DNA from: an uncultured Muribaculaceae bacterium
GTDB taxonomy: Bacteria > Bacteroidota > Bacteroidia > Bacteroidales > Muribaculaceae
Assembly (NCBI GenBank): GCA_944321715.1
Contig: CALUMJ010000009.1
Span: 1 to 59,178 of the forward strand
Reading direction: 5' to 3'
DNA: 59,178 bases
Positions 1 through 9,345 of the stretch are shown piece after piece. How positions within the stretch are numbered: position 1 is the stretch's first letter; each line of letters starts with the position of its first letter. A program made the position numbers and the translations under genes. Below the pieces are notes generated by a model. That model ran no database searches. It was not told the DNA's origin and saw nothing but the letters and a program-made list of their open reading frames with translations.

Positions 1-39
1 AAAAGGCTTAGCAACGATTATCAACGATACTTGTGCAAC

Positions 40-64
40 AAAAAAGGCGCCCGTAAAGAGCGCC
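40..64 (-). terminator. Intrinsic terminator of mnmE
   Basis: On the minus strand a GGCGC/GCGCC stem (46-50 with 60-64) is followed by a run of T (plus-strand A41-A45 and beyond). It lies about 45 nt past the mnmE stop, as expected for a Rho-independent terminator. The stem is only 5 bp. Confidence 0.55.
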
Positions 65-109
65 ATATTAATCGATTGTAATCAATTTAACTGTTTGATA
101 ATCAAGTAT

Positions 110-1534
110 TTACTTGCCGATGCAGAAGTGGGAGAAGATTTGGGTGAGGATGTCGGTGGTGGTGATGCGGCCGGTGATTTCGCCTATGTAGTGCATGCAT
201 TCGCGGATGTCTTGGCTGACGAAGTCGCCGCTGATGCCTTGGCGCAGCCCGTCGGCGGCGCGCGAGATGGCTTGGCTGGCCTGGCGCAGGGCTTGGTAGT
301 GGCGAGCGTTGGTCACGATGACTTCGCTCGGGTCGTTATCGGGGAGCGAGGCGGCTTGGCGTAGCGTGGCAAGCAGTGTGTCGATGCCAGTGTGGGTGCG
401 TGCCGAGATGTTGACGGTGGCGGTGCCGTGCGGTAGCGTTTCGTGCAGCGCGCGTGTGATGGCCGTGCGTTGCAGCTCGTCGATAGCATCGTCTTTGTTT
501 ATGACGGCGAGCATCGTCTTGCCGTCGTTGCAGTGAGGCAATATCTTTGCAGCAGTCGTGGCAAGTTGCCCAGCAGGCGCAGTGCCGTCAACTACCCACA
601 ATACTATGGTGGCATCGTCGATTTTGCGGAAGGTGCGTTCGATGCCAAGCGACTCGATTGTGTCGGCGGTGTCGCGTATGCCGGCAGTGTCGATGAAGCG
701 GTACAGGATGCCGTCGATGGTTATAGTGTCTTCGATTACGTCGCGTGTGGTGCCGTGAATGTCGCTCACTATGGCGCGGTCGTCGCCGAGCAGCAGGTTT
801 AGCAACGTGGATTTGCCGGCATTAGTTTCGCCAACGATTGCCACGGGGATGCCGTTTTTGATGGCGTTGCCTGTGGCGAACGAGTCGGCAAGGTGGTCGA
901 TAATGCGTTGTATGTCGGTGGCGAGCTGTAGCAGCTGGCTGCGGTCGGCAAACTCTACTTCCTCCTCGCTGAAATCGAGTTCGAGTTCCATTAGCGACAC
1001 GAATTGCAGCAATTGGTCGCGCAACTGTTGCAGCTTGTGGCTGAACGCGCCTCGCATCTGGCTCATGGCGATGCGGTGTGCGGCACGCGACGACGAGGCG
1101 ATGACATCGGCAACGGCTTCGGCCTGCGAAAGGTCCATGCGCCCATTGGCGAAGGCGCGCCGCGTGAATTCACCTGCCGTGGCAATGCGGCAACCGCAGT
1201 CGATTAGCACGTTGAGCAATTGCTGCTGGAGCCAAGTGGAGCCGTGGCATGAGATTTCAACCACGTCCTCGCCTGTGAATGAATGCGGCCCGCGGAAGAT
1301 GGTCAGCACCACCTCGTCGAGGACGGGGCGGTCGGCCATGGTGGTGTCGATTATGCGCCCGAAGTGTGCGGTGTGGCTTGCTGCCGCGGCAAGGTCGGCT
1401 CCGCGCCAGCACCGTGCCGCGATGGCAATCGCATCGCGCCCGCTCACACGTGCCACGGCAATGCCCCCGCGCCCCGGCGGAGTGGAAATGGCACAGATGG
1501 TGTCGTCAAATATTTGCTTGGTGTCGTCGTTCAT
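110..1534 (-). CDS. mnmE: tRNA-5-carboxymethylaminomethyluridine synthesis GTPase MnmE
   Basis: MnmE is a cytoplasmic GTPase that, with MnmG, modifies the wobble uridine (U34) of certain tRNAs using a methylene-tetrahydrofolate-derived carbon. The 474-residue protein has the family layout: N-terminal tetrahydrofolate-binding region (about 1-125), helical region, inserted G domain with P-loop GETNAGKS (235-242), DTAG (282-285) and NKDD (346-349), and the diagnostic C-terminal CIGK ending with Cys471. Length is normal for the family. ATG at 1534 lies about 25 nt downstream of a TAAATTTG -7 box. It appears monocistronic, with its own terminator at 40-64. Confidence 0.97.
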   Translation of the reverse strand: MNDDTKQIFDDTICAISTPPGRGGIAVARVSGRDAIAIAARCWRGADLAAAASHTAHFGRIIDTTMADRPVLDEVVLTIFRGPHSFTGEDVVEISCHGSTWLQQQLLNVLIDCGCRIATAGEFTRRAFANGRMDLSQAEAVADVIASSSRAAHRIAMSQMRGAFSHKLQQLRDQLLQFVSLMELELDFSEEEVEFADRSQLLQLATDIQRIIDHLADSFATGNAIKNGIPVAIVGETNAGKSTLLNLLLGDDRAIVSDIHGTTRDVIEDTITIDGILYRFIDTAGIRDTADTIESLGIERTFRKIDDATIVLWVVDGTAPAGQLATTAAKILPHCNDGKTMLAVINKDDAIDELQRTAITRALHETLPHGTATVNISARTHTGIDTLLATLRQAASLPDNDPSEVIVTNARHYQALRQASQAISRAADGLRQGISGDFVSQDIRECMHYIGEITGRITTTDILTQIFSHFCIGK

Positions 1535-1559
1535 GTTTGTTTTTGCTGTAGTATTTCGG

Positions 1560-1567
1560 CAAATTTA
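1560..1567 (-). promoter_or_regulatory. Promoter -7 box of mnmE
   Basis: TAAATTTG on the minus strand fits the Bacteroidetes TAnnTTTG consensus and sits 25-33 nt upstream of the mnmE start. Confidence 0.5.
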
Positions 1568-1686
1568 GCAAAAATATGCATAGAAGCCCTCCACGCCACA
1601 TCTTTATTCAACATTAAACGAGCCTCTCGACACGTCAAAGAACCTGTCAAAGAATGCTTTCAGCTTGGCGATTATGTCGATTGTGT

Positions 1687-2055
1687 TCACGAGGGGTGGT
1701 TGCGGTCGTTTATGATGGCGGCCATGTTTTCGGAGGCCCAGTCTAAGAGGGAATTGATGTGTGGGATTAGGGAGAGTGCGCGTGGGGTCAGTGCGTATTC
1801 CACACGCGGGGGGATTTCGGGATAGGCTGTGCGTGTGACGTAACCGTCGCTTTCCAAGGTGCGCAATGTGACGGTAAGCATTTTTTGCGAGATGTCGGGG
1901 ATTTCGTGTTGCAGCTCCTTGAAGCGAGTGGGGTGGTTGTCGGCCTTGTTTAGCGTGTAGATGACTAATAGCGACCATTTGTCGCACAGCCTTGCCAATA
2001 CGTTGCGTATGGGGCAAGATGGGAAGTCGGAGTTTTTTACCATTGTTCTATCCAT
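1687..2055 (-). CDS. HxlR-family winged-helix transcriptional regulator
   Basis: The 122-residue protein matches the HxlR/MarR-like family: an N-terminal Cys (Cys14) in SCPIRNVLARLCDKWSLL, a winged helix, the segment PDISQKMLTVTLRTLE that forms the recognition helix, and a wing ending ...PRVEYALTPRALSL. HxlR proteins are small dimeric DNA-binding regulators, often sensing aldehydes, thiols or redox stress through the N-terminal cysteine; the ligand here is unknown. No obvious target gene is adjacent, since both neighbours are housekeeping genes. Translation could begin at Met1 or Met5. A TACCTTTG box lies about 40 nt upstream. Confidence 0.9.
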   Translation of the reverse strand: MDRTMVKNSDFPSCPIRNVLARLCDKWSLLVIYTLNKADNHPTRFKELQHEIPDISQKMLTVTLRTLESDGYVTRTAYPEIPPRVEYALTPRALSLIPHINSLLDWASENMAAIINDRNHPS

Positions 2056-2091
2056 AACATGCTGCGTTTTAAATCACTTTACAAAGGTAAG

Positions 2092-2099
2092 CAAATTAT
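2092..2099 (-). promoter_or_regulatory. Promoter -7 box of the HxlR regulator gene
   Basis: TACCTTTG on the minus strand matches TAnnTTTG and is well placed for the gene starting at 2055. Confidence 0.5.
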
Positions 2100-2150
2100 T
2101 TTAATTGTGCAGGGAACTTTTGTCGAGAGTGTGGCATGGTGGTGGGGGAT

Positions 2151-2185
2151 AAAAAACAGGGGTGTGTCGCTATGGCACACCCCTG
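2151..2185 (-). terminator. Intrinsic terminator of pckA
   Basis: A perfect 10-bp stem CAGGGGTGTG/CACACCCCTG (2157-2166 with 2176-2185) is followed on the minus strand by six T. It lies about 40 nt past the pckA stop. Confidence 0.85.
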
Positions 2186-2226
2186 TGGGATTATATGAGC
2201 TTGTTTTATTATTATTTCAATAATAA

Positions 2227-3834
2227 TCAGAGCTTAGGACCGGCAGCTACCAATGCCTTGCCAGCTTCGTTGCCAGTGAACTTGGTGAAGTTGTTGATGA
2301 AGCGGCTTGCGAGGTCTTTTGCTTTCTCGTTCCATTGAGCGGCGTCGCTGTAAGTGTCGCGCGGGTCGAGAATCTTCGGGTCAACACCCGGCAATTCGGT
2401 AGGAACTACGAAATCGAAGTAAGGTATGGTCTTTGTCGGAGCCTTGTCGATTGAACCGTCGAGGATAGCGTCGATGATGCCACGAGTGTCCTTGATAGAG
2501 ATACGCTTGCCGGTACCGTTCCAGCCAGTGTTAACCAAGTAGGCCTTTGCACCAACGGCTTCCATGCGCTTAACGAGCTCTTCGGCGTATTTAGTTGGGT
2601 GCAACGAAAGGAATGCAGCACCGAAGCAAGCCGAGAATGTCGGGGTCGGTTCGGTGATACCACGTTCAGTACCAGCCAACTTGGCAGTGAAGCCCGAGAG
2701 GAAGTAGTATTTGGTTTGCTCGGCGTTCAAGATAGAAACCGGAGGCAATACGCCGAATGCATCGGCCGACAAGAAGATTACTTGGTGAGCGTGCGGGCCT
2801 TTAGAAACCGGCTTAACGATGTTGTTGATGTGGTAAATCGGGTAAGAAACACGAGTGTTCTCGGTTACGCTCTTATCGGCGAAGTCAATCTTGCCGTTGG
2901 CATCAACAGTGACGTTTTCGAGAAGTGCGTCACGCTTGATAGCGTTGTAGATGTCGGGTTCGCTTTCCTTGTCGAGGTTGATAACCTTTGCATAGCAGCC
3001 GCCTTCATAGTTGAATACGCCTTCGTCGTCCCAGCCGTGTTCGTCGTCGCCGATGAGCAAGCGTTTCGGGTCGGTCGAAAGGGTAGTCTTGCCAGTACCA
3101 GAAAGGCCGAAGAAGATGGCGGTGTCGGTGCCGTCCATGTTGGTGTTGGCCGAGCAGTGCATCGAAGCGATGCCACGCAGCGGGTTGAGGTAGTTCATGA
3201 TAGAGAAGATACCTTTCTTCATTTCACCACCATACCAAGTGTTGAGGATAACCTGTTCGTTGGTCTTGAGGTTGAAGACGGTGGCAGTTTCGGAGTTCAA
3301 GCCGAGTTCCTTGTAGTTGTCAACCTTTGCTTTTGCAGCGTTGAACGAAACGAAGTCGGGTTCGCCATAGTTAGCGAGTTCTTCTTCGGTAGGACGGATG
3401 AACATATTCTTAACGAAGTGTGCTTGCCAAGCAACTTCCATAATGAAGCGTACTTTCAGGCGAGTAGCAGGGTTGGCACCGCAGAAAGTATCCATTACGA
3501 ACAAACGTTTGCCCGACAATTGCTTAACGGCCTTAGCCTTAAGGTCGGCCCAAGCTTCTTCAGAGCAAGGCTTGTTGTCGTTCTTGTATTCAGGGGTAGT
3601 CCACCACACGGTGTCCTTGCTGGCCTCGTTCATTACAAAGAACTTGTCTTTAGGAGAACGTCCGGTGTAGATACCAGTCATAACGTTAACTGCACCGAGC
3701 TCGGTTACTTGGCCTTTTTCGTAGCCTTCGAGGCCTTCTTTGGTCTCTTCTTCAAACAATACTTCGTAAGACGGGTTGTGGAGGATTTCCTTCACATCGG
3801 TGATACCGTACTTGCTTAAATCTAAATTTGCCAT
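2227..3834 (-). CDS. pckA: Phosphoenolpyruvate carboxykinase (ATP)
   Basis: This cytosolic enzyme interconverts oxaloacetate + ATP and phosphoenolpyruvate + CO2 + ADP. In gut Bacteroidales the usual direction is carboxylation of PEP toward fumarate, succinate and propionate. The 535-residue sequence shows the ATP-type hallmarks: RSPKDKF (59-65), YGGEMKKG (201-208), the kinase-1a loop GLSGTGKTT (243-251) and the metal/nucleotide loop [10 protein letters not shown] (263-272). Length is typical. It is monocistronic, with a TAACTTTG promoter upstream and a strong hairpin terminator downstream. Confidence 0.98.
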   Translation of the reverse strand: MANLDLSKYGITDVKEILHNPSYEVLFEEETKEGLEGYEKGQVTELGAVNVMTGIYTGRSPKDKFFVMNEASKDTVWWTTPEYKNDNKPCSEEAWADLKAKAVKQLSGKRLFVMDTFCGANPATRLKVRFIMEVAWQAHFVKNMFIRPTEEELANYGEPDFVSFNAAKAKVDNYKELGLNSETATVFNLKTNEQVILNTWYGGEMKKGIFSIMNYLNPLRGIASMHCSANTNMDGTDTAIFFGLSGTGKTTLSTDPKRLLIGDDEHGWDDEGVFNYEGGCYAKVINLDKESEPDIYNAIKRDALLENVTVDANGKIDFADKSVTENTRVSYPIYHINNIVKPVSKGPHAHQVIFLSADAFGVLPPVSILNAEQTKYYFLSGFTAKLAGTERGITEPTPTFSACFGAAFLSLHPTKYAEELVKRMEAVGAKAYLVNTGWNGTGKRISIKDTRGIIDAILDGSIDKAPTKTIPYFDFVVPTELPGVDPKILDPRDTYSDAAQWNEKAKDLASRFINNFTKFTGNEAGKALVAAGPKL

Positions 3835-3890
3835 ATTGTAAAATATAATGAGAGATTAAAAAATCACCTTTATGCTGCCTTAACGGCATT

Positions 3891-3919
3891 GCAAAGTTAG
3901 TTATTTTTTTTCATCGCAA
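3891..3919 (-). promoter_or_regulatory. Promoter of pckA
   Basis: On the minus strand TAACTTTGC (3891-3899) fits TAnnTTTG, with a TTGC element upstream (3916-3919). The -7 box is 57 nt from the pckA ATG. Confidence 0.5.
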
Positions 3920-4190
3920 TGTATAATTACGGAAAAATTTCCTTAATTCTTGCTCTTTTAATATTTATTGCATTTAGGGTTGCATTACAACCGTTTAAGA
4001 GCCTGCCGCGATGAGCCCGCAGTGGGGCGGCGACGGTGCATTACTCCCGTCAATGAAGGAGTTGCAAAAATCACTCCAAATGCAGCGGCGTGGCGTGTTT
4101 TTTATAATAATTTCACTATTGGGCGGCGTATGTCATGGTACGCGGAGTGGTTATGCCGACTTTGCATCTGCCATGCTGACAAAACGGCGC

Positions 4191-4232
4191 AGAAAAAGCC
4201 TGGATGTCGGGGATACGAGGAACATCCAGGCT
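4191..4232 (-). terminator. Strong leftward intrinsic terminator
   Basis: A perfect 11-bp stem AGCCTGGATGT/ACATCCAGGCT (4197-4207 with 4222-4232) is followed on the minus strand by a T5 run (plus A4192-A4196). There is no coding gene upstream of it on that strand for more than 1.2 kb. Confidence 0.8.
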
Positions 4233-4730
4233 AAACCTAAATACATCTAAATTTACCCTATGTCAAAGATACCTATATCTGAAAACTTGGGGAATCGATA
4301 GGCTCTACCCCTATGCCGCCAGAGCGGGTTCCGCTGCCGTGCACTATGTGCCGGGGCATGGAAGCAGGCTCCAATGGCACTTCAATTACCGACCTGAGAA
4401 AGGCTCTTTACAAAGTAACCTCCTATGCACTCCACGCAAATTACGCGACTGCAAGGAGGATGTCGCTCCCTTACCGCTATGCCGCCGTTACCATGTTGCA
4501 GGCTGGCGGCACAAGTGGCGAAGAGCAAAAAACTACAGCCTCATGATGTCACCCACGGTGCCGTGCGTGCGGTGTGGCTTGTGTGCCATCGACCAGCAAG
4601 CGGGCAGGCAGGGTGAATCTCGGCAAACAGTAAACTGGGTTCAAATAATGCCTCAGACACAGGTATGGTAGCATTGCCGCCAAAGCGGGCATTGCGCCCT
4701 TGACCGTAGTCCACCGACAATTATTTTAAC

Positions 4731-4912
4731 GAAACTGATTGAATCTTGACGAATGGGTTTACAAGTAGCCCGAAACGTCTTTTGCTTATGTTTTGGGTGT
4801 CTTTCCACATCGTTCCTGATTATTTCCGACATTAGCTTTGTGGGCTTGGAAAATATCAAAACCGAAGGTCGGGAACATCTTAAATCATAGAACAAAACAT
4901 TTAAACAGTTTC
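4731..4912 (+). mobile_element. MITE family B copy
   Basis: The left end (GAAACTGATTGAATCTT) and right end (ACAAAACATTTAAACAGTTTCT) match, with changes, the ends of the 187-bp element at 52271-52457. The centres also align around GATTATTT and ATTAGC. It has terminal inverted repeats and no coding capacity, so it is a non-autonomous element. The spurious open frame at 4653-5030 (minus) runs through it. Confidence 0.55.
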
Positions 4913-5406
4913 TAAAAAAAACTTCCTTTTGCAACGAACTGCTCCACGCCATAGGGTTTGATATGTAGCGCAGCCGTTGGGGCAGTGGCATATCGCACCC
5001 TGCAAGCGTTACCCTTTTGCGAACGGGCAAAATGCAAGAAGCATTTGCCTGAACCCTCAGGGCCGAAGCATGTTCCGCGAAAATAAATTGAAAAAATGCT
5101 GAATTTGGGGGTTTCTCTTAATGCAACATTTTGTCGTAGGATTCCCGATTACATCTGGAAGTTTTTCTTTGGTATAGCCTAATCCGCCTATTGTTCAAGA
5201 GAAGTTCTCAAGAATTATTGCCCTGCCTGTTCTTGGCATGCCTTTTTGCCGTATTCTTGCTTAGGCTTGAATGGGCGGCTATAGCGTATGCGCAAGAAGC
5301 AAGGCAACGTATCCCAAGGATTATACTTATACCCTCAATTTGTGTAGAACCGTCAGAATTGCCATAATTTACGCCACATAGCGCATTCCTCCTGTCTATA
5401 ACTTCG

Positions 5407-5437
5407 CAAATATAGCATATTGCTGTTGCATTTCAAA
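5407..5437 (-). promoter_or_regulatory. Consensus promoter reading into the noncoding region
   Basis: On the minus strand TTTG (5434-5437), a 19-nt spacer and TATATTTG (5407-5414) form an exact Bacteroidetes housekeeping promoter. The first ATG-containing reading frame downstream, preceded by AGGAGG, ends after five codons. Confidence 0.7.
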
Positions 5438-5536
5438 TGTTTTTGCCTTTAAATCATACGGTGTGTTGTGAAATAGGCCAACAATTACGACTTATAGAAC
5501 AGTGTTCTATTTTTCGCCCCGACTCTATCTAAATTT

Positions 5537-6544
5537 CTATTGTTGAAAGCGCGGTCGCGGTAATGCTCGTGTGGCTTGTCGTCGGCACCACTTGAGCAGG
5601 TTTAGCACGTGTTGCCGCATGGATAGTGGCGGCAGCGGGGTGGCGGCGGTTGCCTCCAATGCCTGTGCGTCGCAGTCGGCAGCTATGGCCGCTTCGGTTG
5701 CCAGTGCGTGGGATTTGCCGTGCTCGCCGGTGGCAAGGTAGTGTCGCATTAATGCCACGGCATTGTCCAAGTAGGTTTTGCGCAGCAGGGCTGCCACGTC
5801 GTCGCGGCGGCCGTCGAAGTGGCGCATCAGCGTCAGTCGCACTTTCATGGCCATTCGGTATTGCTTTTCTTGCCCGGCGCGGCTCCACAGTGCGTTGCTG
5901 CGCTTGCGATACACAGCCATGCAGCGCGGCATGTACCATATTTTGCCATGCTCGGCATTGAGCATGTGCAGGGCATAATCGTAGGTTGCCACGTCGGCAA
6001 TCCATGCTGGTAGCGTGGGTATGTTGCTATGCCTGAACATTGCCGACACATTGGTTATGAAGTTGCTGCGGGCAAGGTCGATTATGTCGTTATCATGTTT
6101 TTGGCCTCCATTGCTCAGGCTCATGCTGCCCTCGCCCTCGTAGTAGTTTACCACGCGGTGGACGCACATCGAGTATTCGGGGTGCGCATCGAGGAATTCT
6201 ACTTGCCGACGTAGCTTTGAACGGTCGGTCCAGTAATCGTCGCCTTCGCATATTGCGATGTACTCGCCTCGGCAACGGGCATAGGTGCGGGCAAAGTTGG
6301 CAAGCAGTCCCGAGTTGCACTCGTTGGTGAGTAGCGTGATGCGCCCTGGATAGCGGCTGGTCCATCGCTGGCACAGTTCCACCGTCCCGTCGGTGCTGGC
6401 GTCATCGCCGATAATTAGCTCGAAGTCGAACGGGCATATCTGCCCCATTACGCTGGCGATGGCTTCGTCGGCATAACGGCTGAAATTGTAAGTGAGCATA
6501 AGCACGCTTACCCGTGGTTGTTGTACGATGGTGGTATGTTCCAT
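5537..6544 (-). CDS. Family 2 glycosyltransferase
   Basis: This is a GT-A fold, inverting family 2 glycosyltransferase that transfers a sugar from a nucleotide sugar to an acceptor, probably in surface polysaccharide synthesis. The protein opens RVSVLMLTYN, then has FELIIGDDASTDGT (nucleotide binding), a GLLANFARTYARCRGEYIAICEGDDYW segment with the metal-binding DD, and a C-terminal helical region. An upstream in-frame Met would give 352 residues, but a TAAATTTG promoter box at 6566-6573 places the transcript start just inside that extension, so I start at the ATG at 6544 (335 residues). It is not in a visible polysaccharide cluster. Confidence 0.88.
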   Translation of the reverse strand: MEHTTIVQQPRVSVLMLTYNFSRYADEAIASVMGQICPFDFELIIGDDASTDGTVELCQRWTSRYPGRITLLTNECNSGLLANFARTYARCRGEYIAICEGDDYWTDRSKLRRQVEFLDAHPEYSMCVHRVVNYYEGEGSMSLSNGGQKHDNDIIDLARSNFITNVSAMFRHSNIPTLPAWIADVATYDYALHMLNAEHGKIWYMPRCMAVYRKRSNALWSRAGQEKQYRMAMKVRLTLMRHFDGRRDDVAALLRKTYLDNAVALMRHYLATGEHGKSHALATEAAIAADCDAQALEATAATPLPPLSMRQHVLNLLKWCRRQATRALPRPRFQQ

Positions 6545-6565
6545 GTTTGTCATATTGCGCGGTGC

Positions 6566-6573
6566 CAAATTTA
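6566..6573 (-). promoter_or_regulatory. Promoter -7 box of the glycosyltransferase gene
   Basis: TAAATTTG on the minus strand matches TAnnTTTG. It decides the start of the downstream gene, because the longer frame begins upstream of the expected transcript start. Confidence 0.5.
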
Positions 6574-6683
6574 GTGCAATATGGGCAAAGAACAAATAGA
6601 TTCATTTGATTTTTGCACGTAGCATGGTTGAACAGTAGGGTATGAGGTCGGTAAACAGAAGTCCAAATCAGCACTGTGTGGTA

Positions 6684-7613
6684 TCACAGGTTGTCGTCGT
6701 CATCGCTTGGCAGGCATTGTGGCCGTTCGCCACGTGCCAGCATCTCGCGATAATGCTTTGGCGACATACCCAATTTCTTCCTCACGTATTTGCCGAAGAA
6801 CGAGATGCTCGAAAAATTCAGCTCGTTGGCGATTTCTTTTATGCTCATGTTGCTCATCTTCAGCAATCGTTCCACCTCTTTCATGACGCATGCGCTGATG
6901 ATTGCCGAGGCGGTGTGTCCGCTTACTTCCTTGCACACGGCCGACAAATATTTGGGCGACACGTGCAGCCTGTCGGCGTAATACGACACTGTGCGTTCGC
7001 ATTGCGCCGATGAAGAAACAATTTCCATGAACTTTGTGAACAGCGAGTTGGACGAAGTGTATTTGATAGGTTGCGATTTCACGCAAGGGGCGAAGATGTC
7101 GCGAATCTCGCATATCGCGGCTTGCGTGAGCAGGTCGATGATTTCGTCGCTGTTGTCGGAGTGTTTGCCCAGCAGCTTGACCCGCAGCAGGTCGTAATAT
7201 CGCAAGAAGGTTTCAAGCTCGTTGTCCGAGAGGTGCTTGATTGGCGTTTTTTCCAAATATTGAATGATGTTCCAGATGTTCCGTGGCAACAATGGGAGTT
7301 GCTTGATGTAGCTTTGCGACAAGCACACGCCACGAATGTCGAAATCGGGGCTTTGCGTGTCTAAGTTGGCTATTATCGACCTTGGGTGGCAGGTTAACAT
7401 ATCATTCTTGCTTATTTCATAAAGTGTTCCATCGAGGACAAATGTGGACTTTCCGCTGAGGCATACCACGCTTATCAGCACCTCCATGCGCACTGGGTTC
7501 AGTAGCTTGATGCTGGATTGCCTCTCGATGAGAGCGATTCGATTGTCGCCATACACCAACATGTCGCTGCCATGCAGCGAGTCGAGGTTGCTATGTATAA
7601 TTTCGTTGTGCAT
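6684..7613 (-). CDS. AraC-family transcriptional regulator
   Basis: The 309-residue protein has an N-terminal cupin-like sensory region (about 1-150) without a recognisable ligand motif. At its C terminus (about 205-295) it has the double helix-turn-helix: the first HTH around YYADRLHVSPKYLSAVCKEV and the second around SIKEIANELNFSSISFFGKYV, ending in KKLGMSPKHYRE. Such proteins usually activate catabolic or stress genes on binding a small molecule. It diverges from the transglutaminase-like gene at 7930, which is a possible target. A TACTTTTG box is 58 nt upstream. Confidence 0.92.
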   Translation of the reverse strand: MHNEIIHSNLDSLHGSDMLVYGDNRIALIERQSSIKLLNPVRMEVLISVVCLSGKSTFVLDGTLYEISKNDMLTCHPRSIIANLDTQSPDFDIRGVCLSQSYIKQLPLLPRNIWNIIQYLEKTPIKHLSDNELETFLRYYDLLRVKLLGKHSDNSDEIIDLLTQAAICEIRDIFAPCVKSQPIKYTSSNSLFTKFMEIVSSSAQCERTVSYYADRLHVSPKYLSAVCKEVSGHTASAIISACVMKEVERLLKMSNMSIKEIANELNFSSISFFGKYVRKKLGMSPKHYREMLARGERPQCLPSDDDDNL

Positions 7614-7929
7614 ATAAACTCCAATCTGGTTGATTTAAAGTATAGATTATTTCTGCCATGCAAAAGTAATGGAAAATGGCCATAATTGAGTGTTGCGTTT
7701 TCCTTACAAATTGAACCATTTTTTCTGCAAACAGGTGCCAACAATTAATAGATGTAAACAGCTGGGCCTTTCGGGGTGTGGTTGTTTGGTCGTCATGGCT
7801 TGGGCGGTGTCGAGATTGAATGCCGATTTAAATGAAATGCCGTGGGGGTGCGCCCATCTTTCGTCTATGTGCATTGTTGCCGTTATGGAATATTATTAGT
7901 ATATTCGCAAAAAGTAAAAATTACAAGTT
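7614..7929. other. Intergenic region between divergent genes
   Basis: It holds the minus-strand -7 box TACTTTTG (7671-7678) for the AraC gene and a plus-strand near-consensus TATATTCG (7900-7907) for the transglutaminase-like gene. I see no further gene or repeat. Confidence 0.4.
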
Positions 7930-9315
7930 ATGATGAGAGTCAAGTCAGCTATTATTGCATTGTTGTTGGCCGTGGCGTCCATGGCGCAGACATTGGGCGT
8001 TGACGGGCAGCAGGTCGCTCCCACAAAGTATGACTATACGCAAGTCGCGCAGCAAATCACTGCCGGGTGCGGCAGCAAGTATGAACAGGCACATGCCATA
8101 TACCGATGGTTGTGCGACAACATAAGCTACGACACATCGTTCAGCATATACACGGCCGATGAGTGTTGGGATAACCGCCGTGGGGTGTGTCAGGCTTATA
8201 GCGAGCTTTTCTACCGCATTGCCGAGCCGTTAGGATTGGAAACTCGCATAGTGCGTGGCGACGCCAAGGGGCCGGGCGGAATCGAGGGACATGCGTGGGT
8301 GTTTGTGATTGTCGAGGAGCCTTCCACGGGCATACTAATCGACCCTACGTGGGGCGCTGGGTCGGTCAATGGCTCTACATTCACGCGTAGCGAAAACGAC
8401 GACTCGTGGTTCCACGTTGACCCATATTGGATGATTTTCACGCACTTCCCCGACGATGCCACCTACCAGTTTCTGCCCACGCCGCTCGACCGCAGCCAGT
8501 TTGATGCGCTGCCCGGCGACATCAAGCCATTTTGGGGCGAGTATGGCTACGTGGCCAAGGAGGTGTTTGACCGCTGCATGGCTGGCGACACCGATTTCCC
8601 GAAGATTTACCATAGCGGAATGGGCAAATTGCGGCTTGCCGATGTGCCGCAGCAGCGCACGTTGCGTGTGGGCGAGCGATACCGATTTGCCGTGCAGAAG
8701 TTGCAACAGTGCGACTTGGCCATAATCGACAATGCTTTTCATGGCGACTGGCAATTGAACGGCGACACCTATTACATGGAGTATATGCCTACGGCTGGCG
8801 GCAAGTTGCACCTCGGGTTCAAGCAAGGCAACGGCCGTTCTTACATGACCGTGGTGGAATATGACGTGGCGCAGCCCACGGCAGCCGATTTGGCTCGGTT
8901 GGAAGCCGCCAATCCGTTGCTGATGCCCGAGATTACCGGGCTCGACGGTTATGATGCAACTGCGCTGCAAAAGTTTGGTATCGACGGCGGCCAGTTGCTG
9001 GCGGCAGTGCGCCGTGGCGAGGTCACGAGTCTGCCCACGTTCTACGATTCGGCTGGCGATTGCGCCATCGATGCGATGCCGCTTAATGGCGTGTTGCGCA
9101 TAGGGCAAAGCTATACTTTCACATTGCGTCCGCGCAATGGCACAGCGTGGGCCATCATCAACGAGGGAAATTGGAACCGCGCATGGACTACCGACTCGCA
9201 GACCGGTGCAATGAGCATGACCGTCACCCCCACCACAGCTGGAACGCTGGTGCTGGCAGTGCAAATGCAGCAGGGCGGAACATACGAATATTGCATCAGC
9301 TTTGCCGTGAAATGA
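7930..9315 (+). CDS. Secreted transglutaminase-like superfamily protein
   Basis: A 461-residue exported protein: a signal peptide (about 1-20, ending ASMAQ) is followed by a transglutaminase-core/papain-like domain. The catalytic triad is visible as Cys87 in RRGVCQAYSE, His121 in EGHAWV and Asp138 in LIDPTWG. These domains act as cysteine proteases, protein cross-linkers or N-glycanase-like enzymes; which applies here cannot be told. Residues about 240-461 look like one or two beta-sandwich modules, probably for binding or anchoring. It is a single gene divergent from an AraC regulator. Confidence 0.85.
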   Translation: MMRVKSAIIALLLAVASMAQTLGVDGQQVAPTKYDYTQVAQQITAGCGSKYEQAHAIYRWLCDNISYDTSFSIYTADECWDNRRGVCQAYSELFYRIAEPLGLETRIVRGDAKGPGGIEGHAWVFVIVEEPSTGILIDPTWGAGSVNGSTFTRSENDDSWFHVDPYWMIFTHFPDDATYQFLPTPLDRSQFDALPGDIKPFWGEYGYVAKEVFDRCMAGDTDFPKIYHSGMGKLRLADVPQQRTLRVGERYRFAVQKLQQCDLAIIDNAFHGDWQLNGDTYYMEYMPTAGGKLHLGFKQGNGRSYMTVVEYDVAQPTAADLARLEAANPLLMPEITGLDGYDATALQKFGIDGGQLLAAVRRGEVTSLPTFYDSAGDCAIDAMPLNGVLRIGQSYTFTLRPRNGTAWAIINEGNWNRAWTTDSQTGAMSMTVTPTTAGTLVLAVQMQQGGTYEYCISFAVK

Positions 9316-9345
9316 GATTCTAATCGCTATATTAAGATGCGCCTC

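Larger units (their letters stand above)
4191..5400 (-). ncRNA. Candidate long noncoding transcription unit (about 1.2 kb)
   Basis: No frame on either strand has a convincing protein: the open frames are short, begin at rare codons, differ in frame and resemble no family I know. Yet a consensus leftward promoter (5407-5437) opens the region and a strong leftward terminator (4191-4232) closes it. The segment 4310-4720 is noticeably GC-richer and hairpin-rich than the rest. A MITE (4731-4912) is inserted in the middle. I looked for RNase P RNA, tmRNA and SRP RNA signatures and did not find them. It could be a regulatory or structural RNA, or a decayed gene. Confidence 0.35.

Noticed and set aside
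2599-3819. 406-codon open frame on the plus strand
   Set aside because: Antisense shadow of pckA with no motif of its own.
3968-4671. Overlapping plus-strand open frames of 60-155 codons
   Set aside because: Composition is not protein-like, the frames conflict with one another and cross the leftward terminator at 4191-4232.
4653-5030. 125-codon open frame on the minus strand
   Set aside because: It begins at a TTG without a ribosome site, runs through a MITE B copy (4731-4912) and matches no family pattern, so it is not a gene.
4191-5400. RNase P RNA, tmRNA or SRP RNA
   Set aside because: I looked for the GAGGAAAGTCC and ACAGAA motifs of RNase P, the tRNA-like ends and tag of tmRNA, and the SRP tetraloop helix; none is present on either strand.
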